From contig NC_092045.1 in NCBI RefSeq assembly GCF_003086295.3, forward strand, positions 24,308,890-24,372,889: DNA of 64,000 nucleotides, given 5' to 3'. The notes under the pieces are model-generated. The model was not told the DNA's origin. It did not search any database and worked only from the letters and a program-made list of their open reading frames with translations. This stretch comes from Arachis hypogaea (Eukaryota > Streptophyta > Magnoliopsida > Fabales > Fabaceae). A program made the translations under genes and the position numbers. Of the stretch, positions 1 through 10,020 are shown piece by piece (the first letter of the stretch is position 1; each line of letters opens with the position of its first letter).

Positions 1-80
1 AACATCCCTAAAAGTAGCTTAAACTTACTAAAAACTATCTAAAAACAATGCCAAAAAGCGTATAAATTATCCGCTCATCA
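1..80 (-). mobile_element. LTR end fragment, Athila-like family
   Basis: The sequence is the reverse complement of the first 80 bases of the LTR at 1091 with a few differences. It ends in CCGCTCATCA, the complement of the LTR start TGATGAGCGG. It is therefore the 5' tip of a minus-strand LTR whose body lies left of the window. It appears inserted in a different LTR (81-518); the other copy of any target duplication is outside the window. Confidence 0.85.
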
Positions 81-518
81 AGCAACTATGGCAAATCTTA
101 TATCGTTTCGAAGCCCCAGATGTTAGCTTTCTAACCCAACTGGAACCGCATCATTTGAACCTCTGTAGCTCAAGTTATGGTCGTTTAAGTGCGAAGAGGT
201 CAGGCTTGACAGCTTTTTGGTTCCATCATTTCTTCATGAGTTCTCCAACTTTACATGCTTTTTCTTCATTCCCTATTTCCCTTGATCCAATCTTTGCCTC
301 CTAAATCTGAAATCACTTAACAAACATATCAAGGCATCTAATGGAATCAAGGTAAATTATATTTAGCTATTTTAAGATCTAAAAAGCATGTTTTCACTCT
401 TGAGCACAATTAAAGGAGAATATACAAAACCATGCTATTTCATTGGGTAAATGTGAGAAAAGGTCTACAAAATACTCTAAATTCAATACAAGATAAACCG
501 TCAAATTGGGGTTTATCA
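81..518 (-). mobile_element. Fragment of a second LTR family
   Basis: Read on the minus strand, the segment begins TGATAAACCCCAATTTGACG at 518, a typical start for plant Ty3/gypsy LTRs, and runs to the insertion point of the previous element. No coding region is seen. The assignment rests on the TG start and remembered similarity to legume LTRs; the other end is missing. Confidence 0.45.
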
Positions 519-1090
519 ACTGTATGGCTGATTATGAATTATGAGTTTGAGCCGAAAGGCTGTATTTATTGATAAATTGGCTGGTTCTGTATTGAACCAT
601 GAGCCAGATAGCTAGGATGAATATTGATTTTGAATTGAATGAATGTATGTTTGAGATCCTGGGCAGTAGCAAGGGTTGTGGTTCGTCCCACTTGCTCCAG
701 GTCAGAGACTGTGATGCCTGGGTAGTAGCGGTAGTAGTGGTGATTCCACTCGCTCCAGGTTGAGCTTTTAAACACCCGCCTGGGTAGTAGCCGCAGTAGT
801 GGTTATTCCACTGGCTCTGGGTTGAGCGGGTAGTAGCAATGGGGTTGTAGCTCAAACCTACTTGCTCCGCGATGGGTGTTTCTGTCCATGGTTAGCTACC
901 AGGACGTGTCGGGTTGGCTATATAACCGACAGATGATATCATCAGCCACTAGGGACAGGCATGCATCATATGCATCTATGTGACATTGTTTTGGTGTGCA
1001 TACTGTACTTGGTTTGCCTATGTGATTAATTGCTAATTGTTCTACTTGCAATAACTGTTTGTTTGTGCTTGCATCTTCCTATTTGTGATT
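519..1090 (+). mobile_element. Left part of an interrupted Ty3/gypsy element
   Basis: This noncoding segment continues at 11839-12602 once the 1091-11833 element and one TGATT copy are removed. The reconstructed unit ends TGTTACA at 12602, a usual LTR terminus. It contains the GGGTAGTAG tandem array. The small ORFs here show no recognisable protein and overlap the repeats, so none is called. Confidence 0.6.
661..875 (+). repeat. Degenerate tandem array, unit about 60 bp
   Basis: Four diverged copies begin GGGYAGTAG at 661, 720, 782 and 828. Each contains an ACTNGCTC block about 30 bases later. Spacing is 59, 62 and 46 bases, so the last interval is shortened. Confidence 0.75.
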
Positions 1091-2903
1091 TGATGAGCGG
1101 ATAATTTATACGCTTTTTGGCATTGTTTTCATATAGTTTTTAGTAAGTTTGAGCTACTTTTAGGGATGTTTTCATTAGTTTTTATGTTAAATTCACATTT
1201 CTGGACTTTACTATGAGTTTGTGTGTTTTTCTGTGATTTCAGGTAAATTCTGACTGAAATTGAGGGATTTGAGCAAAACTCTGAAGAAGGCTGACAAAAG
1301 GACTGCTGATGCTGTTGGATTCTGACCTCCCTGCACTCGGAATGGATTTTCTGGAGCTACAGAACTCCAATTGGCGCGCTCTCAACGGCGTTGGAAAGTA
1401 GACATCCAGAGATTTCCAGCAATATATAATAGTCCATGCTTTATTCGAAGAATGACGACGTAACTTGGCGTTGAACGCCAAGTACAAGCTGCTGTCTGGA
1501 GTTAAACGCCAGAAAAACGTCATGATCCGGAGTTGAACGCCCAAAACACGTCATAACTCGGAGTTCAACTCCAAGAGAAGCCTCATCTCGTGGATTGATC
1601 AAGCTCAGCCCAAACATACACCAAGTGGGCCCCGGAAGTGGATTTATGCATCAATTACTTACTCATGTAAACCCTAGAAGCTAGTCTAGTATATATAGGA
1701 CATTTATCTATTGTATTAGACATCTTTTGACCATCTTTTGACACTTTGAACCTTTTGATCATTCGGTCACTTGATCATGGAGAGGGCTGGCCATTCGGCC
1801 ATGCCTGAACCCTTTACTTATGTATTTTCAACGGTGGAGTTTCTGCACACCATAGATTAAGGGTGTGGAGCTCTGCTGTACCTCAAGTATTAATGCAATT
1901 CTATTTTCTTTTATTCAAATCTCTCTTATTCTTATTCCAAGATATTCATTCGTACCCAAGAACATGATGAATGTGATGATAAGTAACCCTCATTATCATT
2001 CTCACTCATGAACGCAAGTGATTGACAACCACTTCCGTTCTACATGCAACAGAGCTTGAATGCGTATCTCTTAGATTCCCCAACAGAATCTTCGTGGTAT
2101 AAGTTAGATAGTTGGCGGCATTCATCTGGATCCGGAAAGTCCAACCTTGTCTGTGGTGTTCCGAGTAGGATCCTGGGAGTCCGGAAAGTCCAACCTTGTC
2201 TGTGGTGTTCCGAGTAGGATTCCGATCATGAATGACCGTGACGTGCTTCAAACTTTAACCTGCTGGGCGTTGGTGACAGACGCAAAAGAGGGATTCTATT
2301 CCAGTAGGAGCGGGAACCAACCGGTGATTAGCCGTACTGTGACAGAGTGCGTTAGCATAGTTTTCACTGCGAGGATGGGATGTAGCTATCAGCCATGGGT
2401 GATGCCTCCAGACTGGTTAGCTGTGCGAGTGACAGCCGCACAGGTTATTTCCCCGTGAGGAATGAAAGTAGCCACAGTTGATGGTGAACCCCTATACAAA
2501 GCTTGCCATGGAAAGGAGTAAGAAGGATTGAGTAGAAGGAGTAGGAGAGCAGGCGTCCAAGAGCTCTACAGCATCTCCATCCGCTTATCTGAAATTCCCA
2601 CCAATGAATCTGCATAAGTGTTCTATCCCTTTTATTATTTATTTCTTTTTATTATTCCTATCCTCAAACCCATAAATAATGTTTAATTTGCCTGACTGAG
2701 ATTTACAAGGTGACCATAGCTTGCTTCATACCAACAATCTCTGTGGATTCGACCCTTACTCACGTAAGGTTATTACTTGGACGACCCAGTACACTTGCTG
2801 GCTAGTTGAACGAGATTGTGAAGGAAATAAACAATGTCCTCAGAGTATACATCTTTTATAAATCCAATTACAAGAAAAAAGGGAATCACAATTTCGTCCA
2901 CCA
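1091..2903 (+). repeat. 5' LTR (1813 bp)
   Basis: It starts TGATGAGCGG and ends GTCCACCA, with TG and CA termini. It carries a TATA box, a 19-bp palindrome at 1464-1482 (CTTGGCGTTGAACGCCAAG) and a 49-bp tandem duplication starting at 2131 and 2180. It differs from the 3' LTR at six positions by eye. ORFs inside it are antisense or short and occur identically in both LTRs; they are not genes. Confidence 0.97.
1690..1699 (+). promoter_or_regulatory. LTR TATA box
   Basis: ATATATAGGA-type sequence (TATATATAGG) about 600 bp into the LTR, the only good TATA element there, followed by a CA-rich stretch. It is repeated in the 3' LTR near 10620. The likely role is RNA polymerase II start of the genomic transcript. 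Confidence 0.55.
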
Positions 2904-2909
2904 AGTTTT

Positions 2910-2928
2910 TGGCGCCGTTGCCGGGGAT
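2910..2928 (+). promoter_or_regulatory. Primer binding site, tRNA-Asp
   Basis: TGGCGCCGTTGCCGGGGAT lies six bases after the 5' LTR. It is complementary over 19 nt to the 3' end of plant tRNA-Asp(GTC), including CCA. Athila/Calypso-type Ty3/gypsy elements use this primer, which supports that lineage assignment. Confidence 0.92.
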
Positions 2929-4457
2929 TGTTCGAGTATGGACAACTGACGGTTCATCTTGTTGCTCAGATTAGGTAATTTTCTTTTCAAAAATCTTTTT
3001 CAAAATTTTTCTTTTATTTTTCGTTTTCCCAAAAATGTTTTTCGAAAAAAATTTATAAAAATACAAAAAAAAATTAGAAAATCATAAAAATCAAAAATAT
3101 TTTGTGTTTCTTGTTTGAGTCTTGTGTTAATTTTTAAGTTTGGTGTCAATTGCATGCTTTTAAAATTTTTCTTGCATTTTTTCGAAAATCTCATGCATTC
3201 GTAGTGTTCTTCATGATCTTCAAGTTGTTCTTGACAAGTCTTCTTGTTTGATCTTGATGATTTCTTGTTTTGTGTCTTTTCTTGTTTTTCATGTGCACTT
3301 TTGCATTCATATTTTTCATGCATTAAAAATTTCTACGTTTGGTGTCTTGCATGTTTTCTTTGCATAAAAAATTTTTCAAAATAATGTTCTTGATGTTCAT
3401 CATGATCTTCAAAGTGTTCTTGGTGTTCATCTTGACATTCATAGCATTCTTGCATGCATTCATTGTTTTGATCTAAAAATTTCATGCATTGAATATTTTT
3501 GTTGTTTTTCTCTTTCATAATTAAAAATTCAAAAAATCAAAAAAAATATCTTTTCCTTATTTTCCTCCAAATTTTCGAAATTTTGGGTTGACTTGGTCAA
3601 AAATTTTTAAAATTAGTTGTTTCTTACAAGTCAAGTCAAAATTTCAATTTTAAAAATCTTATCTTTTCAAAATCTTTTTCAAAAATCATATCTTTTTCAT
3701 TTTTTTTATATAATTTTCGAAAATTTCAAAATTATTTTTCAAAATATTTTCAAAATATTTTTCTTATCTTTTTATCCAATTTTCGAAAATTAGCTAACAA
3801 TTAATGTGATTGGTTCAAAAATTTGAAGTTTGTTACTTTCTTGTTAAGAAAGGTTCAATCTTTAAATTCTAGAATCTTATCTTGTAGTTTCTTGTTAGTT
3901 AAGTCAATTTTAAAATTAAATCTTTTTCAAAATATCTTTTTCTTAAAAATCTTTTTATCTTTTTATCTTATCTTTTTCAAAAACTTTATCTTTTTCAAAA
4001 TTTGATTTCAAAATATCTTATCTAACTTCTTATCTTCTTATCTTTTTCAAAATTTGATTTCAAAATCTTTTTCAATCAACTAACCAACTTTTTGTTTGTT
4101 TCTTATCTTTTTCAAAACCACCTAACTACTTTTCCCTCTCTAATTTTCGAAAATTCTCCCTCTCTTTTTCAAAAAAAAAAAATTTCTTTTTGTTTTAAAT
4201 TTTAATTTTAATCTCATCTCATCTTTAATTTTCGAAAATCACTAACCATTTTTTCAAAATTATTTTCGAAAATTTCTCTTCTCTTTTCTTATTCTATTTA
4301 ATTATTTAATTACTAACACTTCTCTTCACCTCTCTTCATCCAAATCCGAACCTCCTCCTTCATTCTTCTACCCCTTTCTTCTTCTACTAACATAAGGGAA
4401 TCTCTATACTGTGACATAGAGTATTCCTCTTTCTTTTCCTGTTTTCTTCTCTTTCTT
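2929..4457 (+). other. AT-rich untranslated leader
   Basis: The 1.5-kb leader between primer site and gag is rich in TTTTCAAAAT and ATTTTCGAAAAT runs. It has PPT-like motifs at 3136 (AAGTTTGGTGT) and 3335 (ACGTTTGGTGT). No convincing coding region is seen. Confidence 0.7.
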
Positions 4458-6773
4458 ATGAGCAGGAACAAGGATAAAGGCACTCTTGTTGAAGCTGATC
4501 CAGAACCTGAAAGGACTCTGAAGAGAAAATTAAGAGAAGCTAAATTACAACAATCCAGAGGCAACCTTTTAGAAAATTTCGAACAAGAGGAAGAGATGGC
4601 CGAAAATAATAATAATAATGTAAGGAGAATGCTTGGTGATTTCACAAAGCCAACATCCAAGTTTGATGGAAGAAGCATCTCCATTCCTGCCATTGGAGCC
4701 AATAACTTTGAGCTTAAGCCTCAACTAGTTGCATTAATGCAACAAAACTGCAAGTTTTATGGACTTCCATCTGAAGATCCCTATCAGTTTTTAACTGAAT
4801 TCTTGCAAGTCTGTGATACTGTAAAGACGAATGGAGTTAATCCTGAAGTCTACAGACTCATGCTTTTCCCTTTTGCTGTAAGAGACAGAGCTAGAATATG
4901 GTTGGATTCACAACCTAAGGATAGCCTGGACTCCTGGGATAAGCTGGTCACTGCCTTCTTGGATAAATTCTTTCCTCCTCAAAAGCTGAGCAAGCTAAGA
5001 GTGGATGTTCAAACCTTCAAACAAAAAGATGGTGAATCCCTCTATGAAGCTTGGGAAAGATACAAGCAGTTGACCAAAAGATGTCCATCTGACATGTTTT
5101 CAGAATGGACCCTATTAGATATATTCTATTATGGTCTCTCTGAATTTTCGAAAATGTCACTGGACCATTCTGCAGGTGGATCTATTCACCTGAAGAAAAC
5201 GCCTGAAGAGGCTCAAGAACTCATTGACATGGTTGCAAACAACCAGTTCATGTATACCTCTGAGAGGAATTCCGTGAATAATGGGGTCCCTCAGAAGAAG
5301 GGAGTTATTGAAATTGATGCTCTGAATGCCATACTGGCTCAGAACAAAGTGTTGACTCAACAGGTCAACATGATCTCTCAAAATCTGAATGGATTGCAAC
5401 ATGCATCCAACAGTACTAGAGAGGTAGCTTCTGAAGAAGCTTATGATCCTGAGAACCCTGCCATGGCAGAGGTTAATTACATGGGTGAACCATATGGAAA
5501 CACCTATAACCCATCATGGAGAAATCACCCAAATTTCTCCTGGAAGGATCAACAAAAGCCTCAACAAGGCTTTAACAATGGTGGACGCAATAGGCTGAAT
5601 AATAGTAAGCCATATCCATCATCTCCTCAGCAACAGACAGAGAACTCTGAACAAAATAATTCTAATTTAGCTAATATAGTCTCTGATCTGTCAAAAGCCA
5701 CTTTCAGTTTCATGAATGAAACAAGATCCTCCATTAGGAATTTGGAGGCACAAGTAGGGCAGCTGAGTAAAAAAGTTATTAAAACTCCTCCCAGTACTCT
5801 CCCAAGCAATACAGAAGAGAATCCAAAAGGAGAGTGCAAAGCCATTGACTTAGTCAACATGGCCGAATGCACAAAGGAGGAGGAGGACGAAAATCCCAGT
5901 GAGGAAGACCTCCTGGGACGTCCTCCAAGCAAGAAGGAGCTTCCTAATAAGGATCCTGAGGAATCTGAGGCTCATACAGAGACCATAGAGATTCCATTAA
6001 ATCTCCTTCTGCCATTCATGAGCTCTGACTATTATTCATCCTCTGAAGAGGATGAAGATGTGACTAGTGAGCAAGTTGCTCAATATCTAGGAGCTATCAT
6101 GAAACTGAATGCCAAGCTATTTGGTAATGAGACTTGGGAAAGTGAACCTCCCTTGCTCATTAGTGATTTGGATACTTGGATTCAGGAAACTCTACCTCAA
6201 AAGAGACAAGATCCTGGCAAGTTCTTGATACCTTGCACCATTGGCACCATGAGCTTTGAAAAAGCTCTGTGTGATCTTGGGTCAGGGATAAACCTTATGC
6301 CACTCTCTGTAATGGAGAAGCTAGGGATCATTGAGGTGCAACCTGCTTTGTTCTCACTGCAATTGGCAGATAAGTCAGTGAGACAAGCTCATGGGATAGT
6401 AGAGGACGTGCTTATGAAAGTTGAAGACTTTTACATCCCTGCTGATTTCCTAATCCTAGATACTAGGAAGGAAGATGATGAATGCATCATCCTAGGAAGA
6501 CCTTTCCTAGCCACAGCAGAAGCTGTGATAGATGTCAACAGAGGAGAGTTAGTCCTTCAATTGAATGGAGAATACCTTGTGTTCCAAGCACATGGCCATC
6601 CCTCTGTGACAAAAGAGAGAAAGCATGAAGAGCTTCTCTCAGTTCAAGGTCAAGAAGAGCCCACACAGTCAGACTCTAAGTTTGGTGTTGTGAAGCCACA
6701 ACCAAACTCTAAGTTTGGTGTTCAAACCCCATATCCAAACTCTAAGTTTGGTGTTGGGACTAGACAACATTGA
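4458..6773 (+). CDS. Gag-protease polyprotein, intact
   Basis: An uninterrupted 771-residue ORF. Residues of about 70-260 form the plant retrotransposon gag domain (W in RARIWLDSQP, ESLYEAWERYKQL). A Gln/Asn-rich linker follows (about 330-420), then an acidic region. Residues of about 585-700 are an aspartic protease with CDLGSGINLMP, the predicted catalytic Asp at 606, and IILGRPFL as the second conserved motif. The C-terminus has three 11-residue repeats ending SKFGV. No CCHC zinc knuckle is seen. The protein would assemble particles and process itself. The ORF stops where full-length relatives continue into reverse transcriptase, so pol is missing rather than frameshifted. The start is the first ATG after the leader and matches the start in the second element (MSRxKDK). 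Confidence 0.93.
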   Translation: MSRNKDKGTLVEADPEPERTLKRKLREAKLQQSRGNLLENFEQEEEMAENNNNNVRRMLGDFTKPTSKFDGRSISIPAIGANNFELKPQLVALMQQNCKFYGLPSEDPYQFLTEFLQVCDTVKTNGVNPEVYRLMLFPFAVRDRARIWLDSQPKDSLDSWDKLVTAFLDKFFPPQKLSKLRVDVQTFKQKDGESLYEAWERYKQLTKRCPSDMFSEWTLLDIFYYGLSEFSKMSLDHSAGGSIHLKKTPEEAQELIDMVANNQFMYTSERNSVNNGVPQKKGVIEIDALNAILAQNKVLTQQVNMISQNLNGLQHASNSTREVASEEAYDPENPAMAEVNYMGEPYGNTYNPSWRNHPNFSWKDQQKPQQGFNNGGRNRLNNSKPYPSSPQQQTENSEQNNSNLANIVSDLSKATFSFMNETRSSIRNLEAQVGQLSKKVIKTPPSTLPSNTEENPKGECKAIDLVNMAECTKEEEDENPSEEDLLGRPPSKKELPNKDPEESEAHTETIEIPLNLLLPFMSSDYYSSSEEDEDVTSEQVAQYLGAIMKLNAKLFGNETWESEPPLLISDLDTWIQETLPQKRQDPGKFLIPCTIGTMSFEKALCDLGSGINLMPLSVMEKLGIIEVQPALFSLQLADKSVRQAHGIVEDVLMKVEDFYIPADFLILDTRKEDDECIILGRPFLATAEAVIDVNRGELVLQLNGEYLVFQAHGHPSVTKERKHEELLSVQGQEEPTQSDSKFGVVKPQPNSKFGVQTPYPNSKFGVGTRQH
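6678..6755 (+). repeat. Three 33-bp repeats with AAGTTTGGTGTT
   Basis: AAGTTTGGTGTT occurs at 6678, 6711 and 6744, exactly 33 bases apart, and encodes SKFGV at the end of Gag-protease. The same DNA motif precedes the 3' LTR (10008) and the second ORF (7749). Confidence 0.9.
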
Positions 6774-7002
6774 CTTGATTGCTCTGTGGCTCCATGAGAG
6801 CCACTGTCAAGCTATTGACATTAAAGAAGCGCTTGTTGGGAGGCAACCCAATTTTATTTATCTAATTTTATTTTATTTTGTTTCTTTGTTATTTTTGTGT
6901 TTAATTAGGTACATGATCATGAGGAGTCACGAAAAAATCAAAAAAATTAAAAACAGAAGAAAAAACAGAAGAAAAAAATTTTTCACCCTGGAGGACGCAC
7001 GG

Positions 7003-7245
7003 GCCGGCGTTCAGCGCCCAGAAGATGCATCTGGCCAGCGTTCAGCGCCAGAACAGAGCATCTTCCTGGCGCTGAACGCCCAAAACAAGCAACATCCTGG
7101 CGTTTAACGCCAGGATGCGCACGCAGAGGACAATCTGGCGCTGAACGCCAGAAACAAGCTTGAAACTGGCGTTCAACGCCAGAATCAAGCATCACATGGG
7201 CGTTTAACGCCCAGAACATGCACCAATGGGCGTTTGAACACCAGA
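7003..7245 (+). repeat. Array of eight GGCGTT-AACGCC palindromes
   Basis: Eight imperfect palindromes of 16-20 bp lie 28-34 bp apart. The fourth (7096-7114, CCTGGCGTTTAACGCCAGG) and the fifth (7134-7152) are nearly perfect. They sit in the untranslated stretch between the two ORFs. The middle bases vary (TTA, CTG, TTC) while the arms are kept or change together. Similar arrays lie in the second element. Confidence 0.9.
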
Positions 7246-7724
7246 ATGGTGCATGAAGGCAATTTACACGCCTATAGGGTGAAGGAATGGTATTTCTTTT
7301 CACCTCAGGACCTGTGGACCCCACAGGATTCCCACCTCAGGATCTGTGGACCCCACAGGATCCCCACCTACCTTTTCTTTTAATCCTATTCACACTCTCC
7401 TACTCCAAATCTCATTCTCAATGTCACCCTTCCCAAAAACCTTCACCAATCACATCAATTTCTCTTCCCAATTACCCCATGCACCATTCACATCAACCTC
7501 CTCTTCCCCATAAACCCCACCTACCCCCATTACATTCAAATTCAATTTCCCACCCATTCCCACCCAAAATGGCCGAAACCTAACCCTCCCCCCTCCCTAT
7601 AAATACCTCCCTTTTCTTCTTCCTTTTCACACAACACTACCCACTCTTCTCTCACATAGCCGAACCCACTTCTCTCCCTCTCTTCCAAATTCTCTTCTTC
7701 TTCTTCTTCTACTCTTCTTTTCTT
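7246..7724 (+). other. Pyrimidine-rich leader of the second ORF
   Basis: A C/T-rich, Pro-codon-rich stretch with a 26-bp direct repeat (CCTCAGGANCTGTGGACCCC at about 7301 and 7334). A TATAAATA-like sequence lies at 7600-7607, so a separate internal promoter is possible but unproven. No protein is supported. Confidence 0.4.
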
Positions 7725-7760
7725 TTTGCTCGAGGACGAGCAAATTTTAAGTTTGGTGTG
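7725..7760 (+). promoter_or_regulatory. Internal hairpin plus PPT-like motif
   Basis: TTTGCTCGAGGACGAGCAAA (7725-7744) has an 8-bp stem and AGGA loop and is followed at once by TTTTAAGTTTGGTGTGG. The module just upstream of the 3' LTR (9983-10020) has the same build. It lies 38 bases before the second ORF. Confidence 0.7.
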
Positions 7761-7797
7761 GTAAAAAGCCTAGCTTTTTATTTTTCATTCACCATCA

Positions 7798-8934
7798 ATG
7801 GCACCCAAGACCGGAGTTTCCTCAAGAAAAGGAAAAGGGAAGGCAAAAGCTTCCACTTCCGAATCATGGGAAAAGGAGAGATTCATCTCCAAGAGCCACC
7901 AAGACCAGTTCTATGATGTTGTGGCAAAGAAGAGGGTGATCCCTGAGGTCCCCTTCAAGCTCAAAAAGAATGAGTATCCGGAAATCCGACATGAGATCCA
8001 AAGAAGAGGGTGGGAAGTCATAACCAACCCCATGCAACAAGTCGGATTACTGATGGTTCAAGAGTTCTATGCTAATGCATGGATCACAAGGAACCATGAT
8101 CAAAGTATGAACCCGAATCCAAAGAACTATCTCACAATGGTTCGGGGGAAATACTTCGATTTCAGTCCGGAAAATGTGAGGTTGGCGTTTCATCTACCCA
8201 TGATGCAAGGTGATGAACGCCCCTACACAAGGAGGGTCAACTTCAATCAAAGGTTGGACCAAGTCCTAATGGACATTTGTGTGGAAGGCGCCCAATGGAG
8301 AGTAGACTCCAAAGGCAAACCAGTCCAACTAAGAAGACTGGACCTCAAGCCTGTAGCTAGAGGATGGCTGGAGTTCATCCAAAGATCCATCATCCCTACA
8401 AGCAACCGATCTGAAGTTACTGTGGATCGGGCCATCATGATTCATAGCATCATGATTGGAGAAGAAGTAGAGGTTCATGAAGTCATAGTCAATGAACTCT
8501 ACAAAATAGCTGACAAGCCTTCATACATGGCACGGCTAGCCTTCCCCCACCTCATATGCCATCTATGTTATTCAGCTGGAGTTATCATAGATGGAGATGT
8601 CTCCATTGAAGAAGACAAGCCCATCACCAAGAAAAGGATGGAGCAAACAAGGGAAGTTCCTCACGGCCCCCAAGGAGAACATGAGGAAGTTCATCAACAA
8701 ATGCCTCATGGAATGCACTTTCCTCCCAACAACTATTGGGAGCAACTCAGTACCTCCTTAGAAGACTTGAGCCAAAACGTGGAACAACTAAGGGTGGAAC
8801 ACCATGAACACGCCCTCACTCTCCAAGAAATAAGAGAAGATCAAAGAGCTATGAGAGAGGAGCAACAAAGGCAAGGAAGGGACATAGAAGAGTTGAAGAA
8901 CATCATTGGTCCTTCAAGAAGAAGACGCCACTAG
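7798..8934 (+). CDS. Second ORF: plant retroelement protein of unknown function
   Basis: An intact 378-residue ORF with a basic, Ser-rich N-terminus (MAPKTG, KGKGKAKAS). A globular region of about residues 28-235 resembles the putative plant transposon protein family (PF20167-like, ATHILA ORF1-type) from memory. A long charged coiled coil lies at about 290-370. It sits where Athila elements carry their extra or env-like ORF, but no signal peptide or membrane segment is seen, so an envelope role is not supported. Its integrity together with near-identical LTRs suggests it was functional at insertion. The second element has a deleted copy. Confidence 0.8.
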   Translation: MAPKTGVSSRKGKGKAKASTSESWEKERFISKSHQDQFYDVVAKKRVIPEVPFKLKKNEYPEIRHEIQRRGWEVITNPMQQVGLLMVQEFYANAWITRNHDQSMNPNPKNYLTMVRGKYFDFSPENVRLAFHLPMMQGDERPYTRRVNFNQRLDQVLMDICVEGAQWRVDSKGKPVQLRRLDLKPVARGWLEFIQRSIIPTSNRSEVTVDRAIMIHSIMIGEEVEVHEVIVNELYKIADKPSYMARLAFPHLICHLCYSAGVIIDGDVSIEEDKPITKKRMEQTREVPHGPQGEHEEVHQQMPHGMHFPPNNYWEQLSTSLEDLSQNVEQLRVEHHEHALTLQEIREDQRAMREEQQRQGRDIEELKNIIGPSRRRRH

Positions 8935-9982
8935 AGGTGGATTCATTCCTTGTTCTTTATTTTCTTTCTGTTTTCTGTTTTTAAGTATTATGTTTGTCTA
9001 TGTTTTTGTGTTTCTACTTCATGATCATTAGTGTGTAAACCATGCCTTAAAGCTATGAATAAAATCCATTAGTCTTTCACCTCTCTTAAAAGAAAAATGT
9101 TTTAATTCAAAAGAACAAGAAGTACATAATTTTCGAAATTATTAGTGAATTTAATTTAATTATATTGATGTGGTGGCAATAATTTTTGTTTTCTGAATGA
9201 ATGCTTGAACAGTGCATATTTTTGATCTTGTTGTTTATGAGTGTTAAAATTGTTGGCTCTTGAAAGAATGATGAACAAAGAGAAATGTTATTGATGAACT
9301 GAAAAATTCATGAATTGATTCTTGAAGCAAGAAAAAGCAGTGAAAAAAAAAAAGTGGCGAAAAAAAAAAATAAAATAGAAAGAAAAAGCAAGCAGAAAAA
9401 GCCAATAGCCCTTAAAACCAAAAGGCAAGGGTAGCAAGGATCCAAGGCTTTGAGCATCAATGGATAGGAGGGTCCAAGGAAATAAAATCCAGGCCTAAGC
9501 GGCTAAATCAAGCTGTCCCTAACCATGTGCTTGTGTCATGAAGGTCCAAGTGAAAAGCTTGAGACTGAGTGGTTAAAGTCGTGATCCAAAGCAAAAGAGT
9601 GTGCTTAAGAGCTCTGGACACCACTAACTGGGGACTTTAGCAAAGCTGAGTCACAATCTGAAAAGGTTCACCCAGTTATGTGTCTGTGGCATTTGTGTAT
9701 CCGGTGGTAATACTGGAAGACAAAGTGCTTAGGGCCACAGCCAAGACTCATAAAGTAGCTGTGTTCAAGAATCAACATGCCTAACTAGGAAAGTCAATAA
9801 CACTATCTGAAATTCTAAGTTCCTAGAGAAGCCAATCACTCTAAACTTCAAAGGAAAAAGTGAGATGCCAAAACTGTTCAGAAGCAAAAAGCTACAAGTC
9901 CCGCTCATCTAATTAAATTAATATTCATTGATATTTTGGACTTTATAGTATATTCTCTTCTTTTTATCCTATTTGATTTTCA
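8935..9982 (+). other. 3' noncoding block of the element
   Basis: No ORF of note. From about 9380 to 9910 it is closely matched on the opposite strand by 33640-34190 of the second element despite lacking coding capacity. Confidence 0.75.
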
Positions 9983-10020
9983 GTTGCTTGGGGACAAGCA
10001 ACAATTTAAGTTTGGTGTTG
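9983..10020 (+). promoter_or_regulatory. Hairpin and presumed polypurine tract
   Basis: GTTGCTTGGGGACAAGCAAC (8-bp stem, GGGA loop) at 9983-10002 is followed by AATTT and AAGTTTGGTGTTG, which abuts the 3' LTR. This is the position of the plus-strand primer. It is less purine-rich than usual; related legume elements carry AAGTTTGGGGGA here, from memory. Confidence 0.7.

Noticed and set aside
532..855. Antisense 107-residue ORF
   Set aside because: Produced by the GGGTAGTAG tandem array in two overlapping frames.
1239..1544. Antisense 101-residue ORF in the LTR
   Set aside because: Opposite to transcription, present in both LTRs only because they are copies, and no family match.
2147..2458. 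103-residue ORF, repeated at 11077-11388
   Set aside because: It lies wholly inside both LTRs, spans the 49-bp LTR duplication, and has no recognisable domain.
2910..2928. Part of a tRNA-Asp gene
   Set aside because: Only the 19 bases complementary to the tRNA 3' end are present, right after the LTR; this is a primer site.
7003..7245. CRISPR-like repeat array
   Set aside because: Units are palindromes with variable centres in a plant retrotransposon; spacers are not unique and no cas gene exists.
6983..7324. ORFs on both strands through the palindrome array
   Set aside because: Palindromic G/C-rich repeats give long frames on both strands by chance; translations are repetitive.
7798..8934. 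Envelope protein
   Set aside because: The position fits Athila env-like ORFs, but there is no signal peptide, membrane segment or glycoprotein feature.
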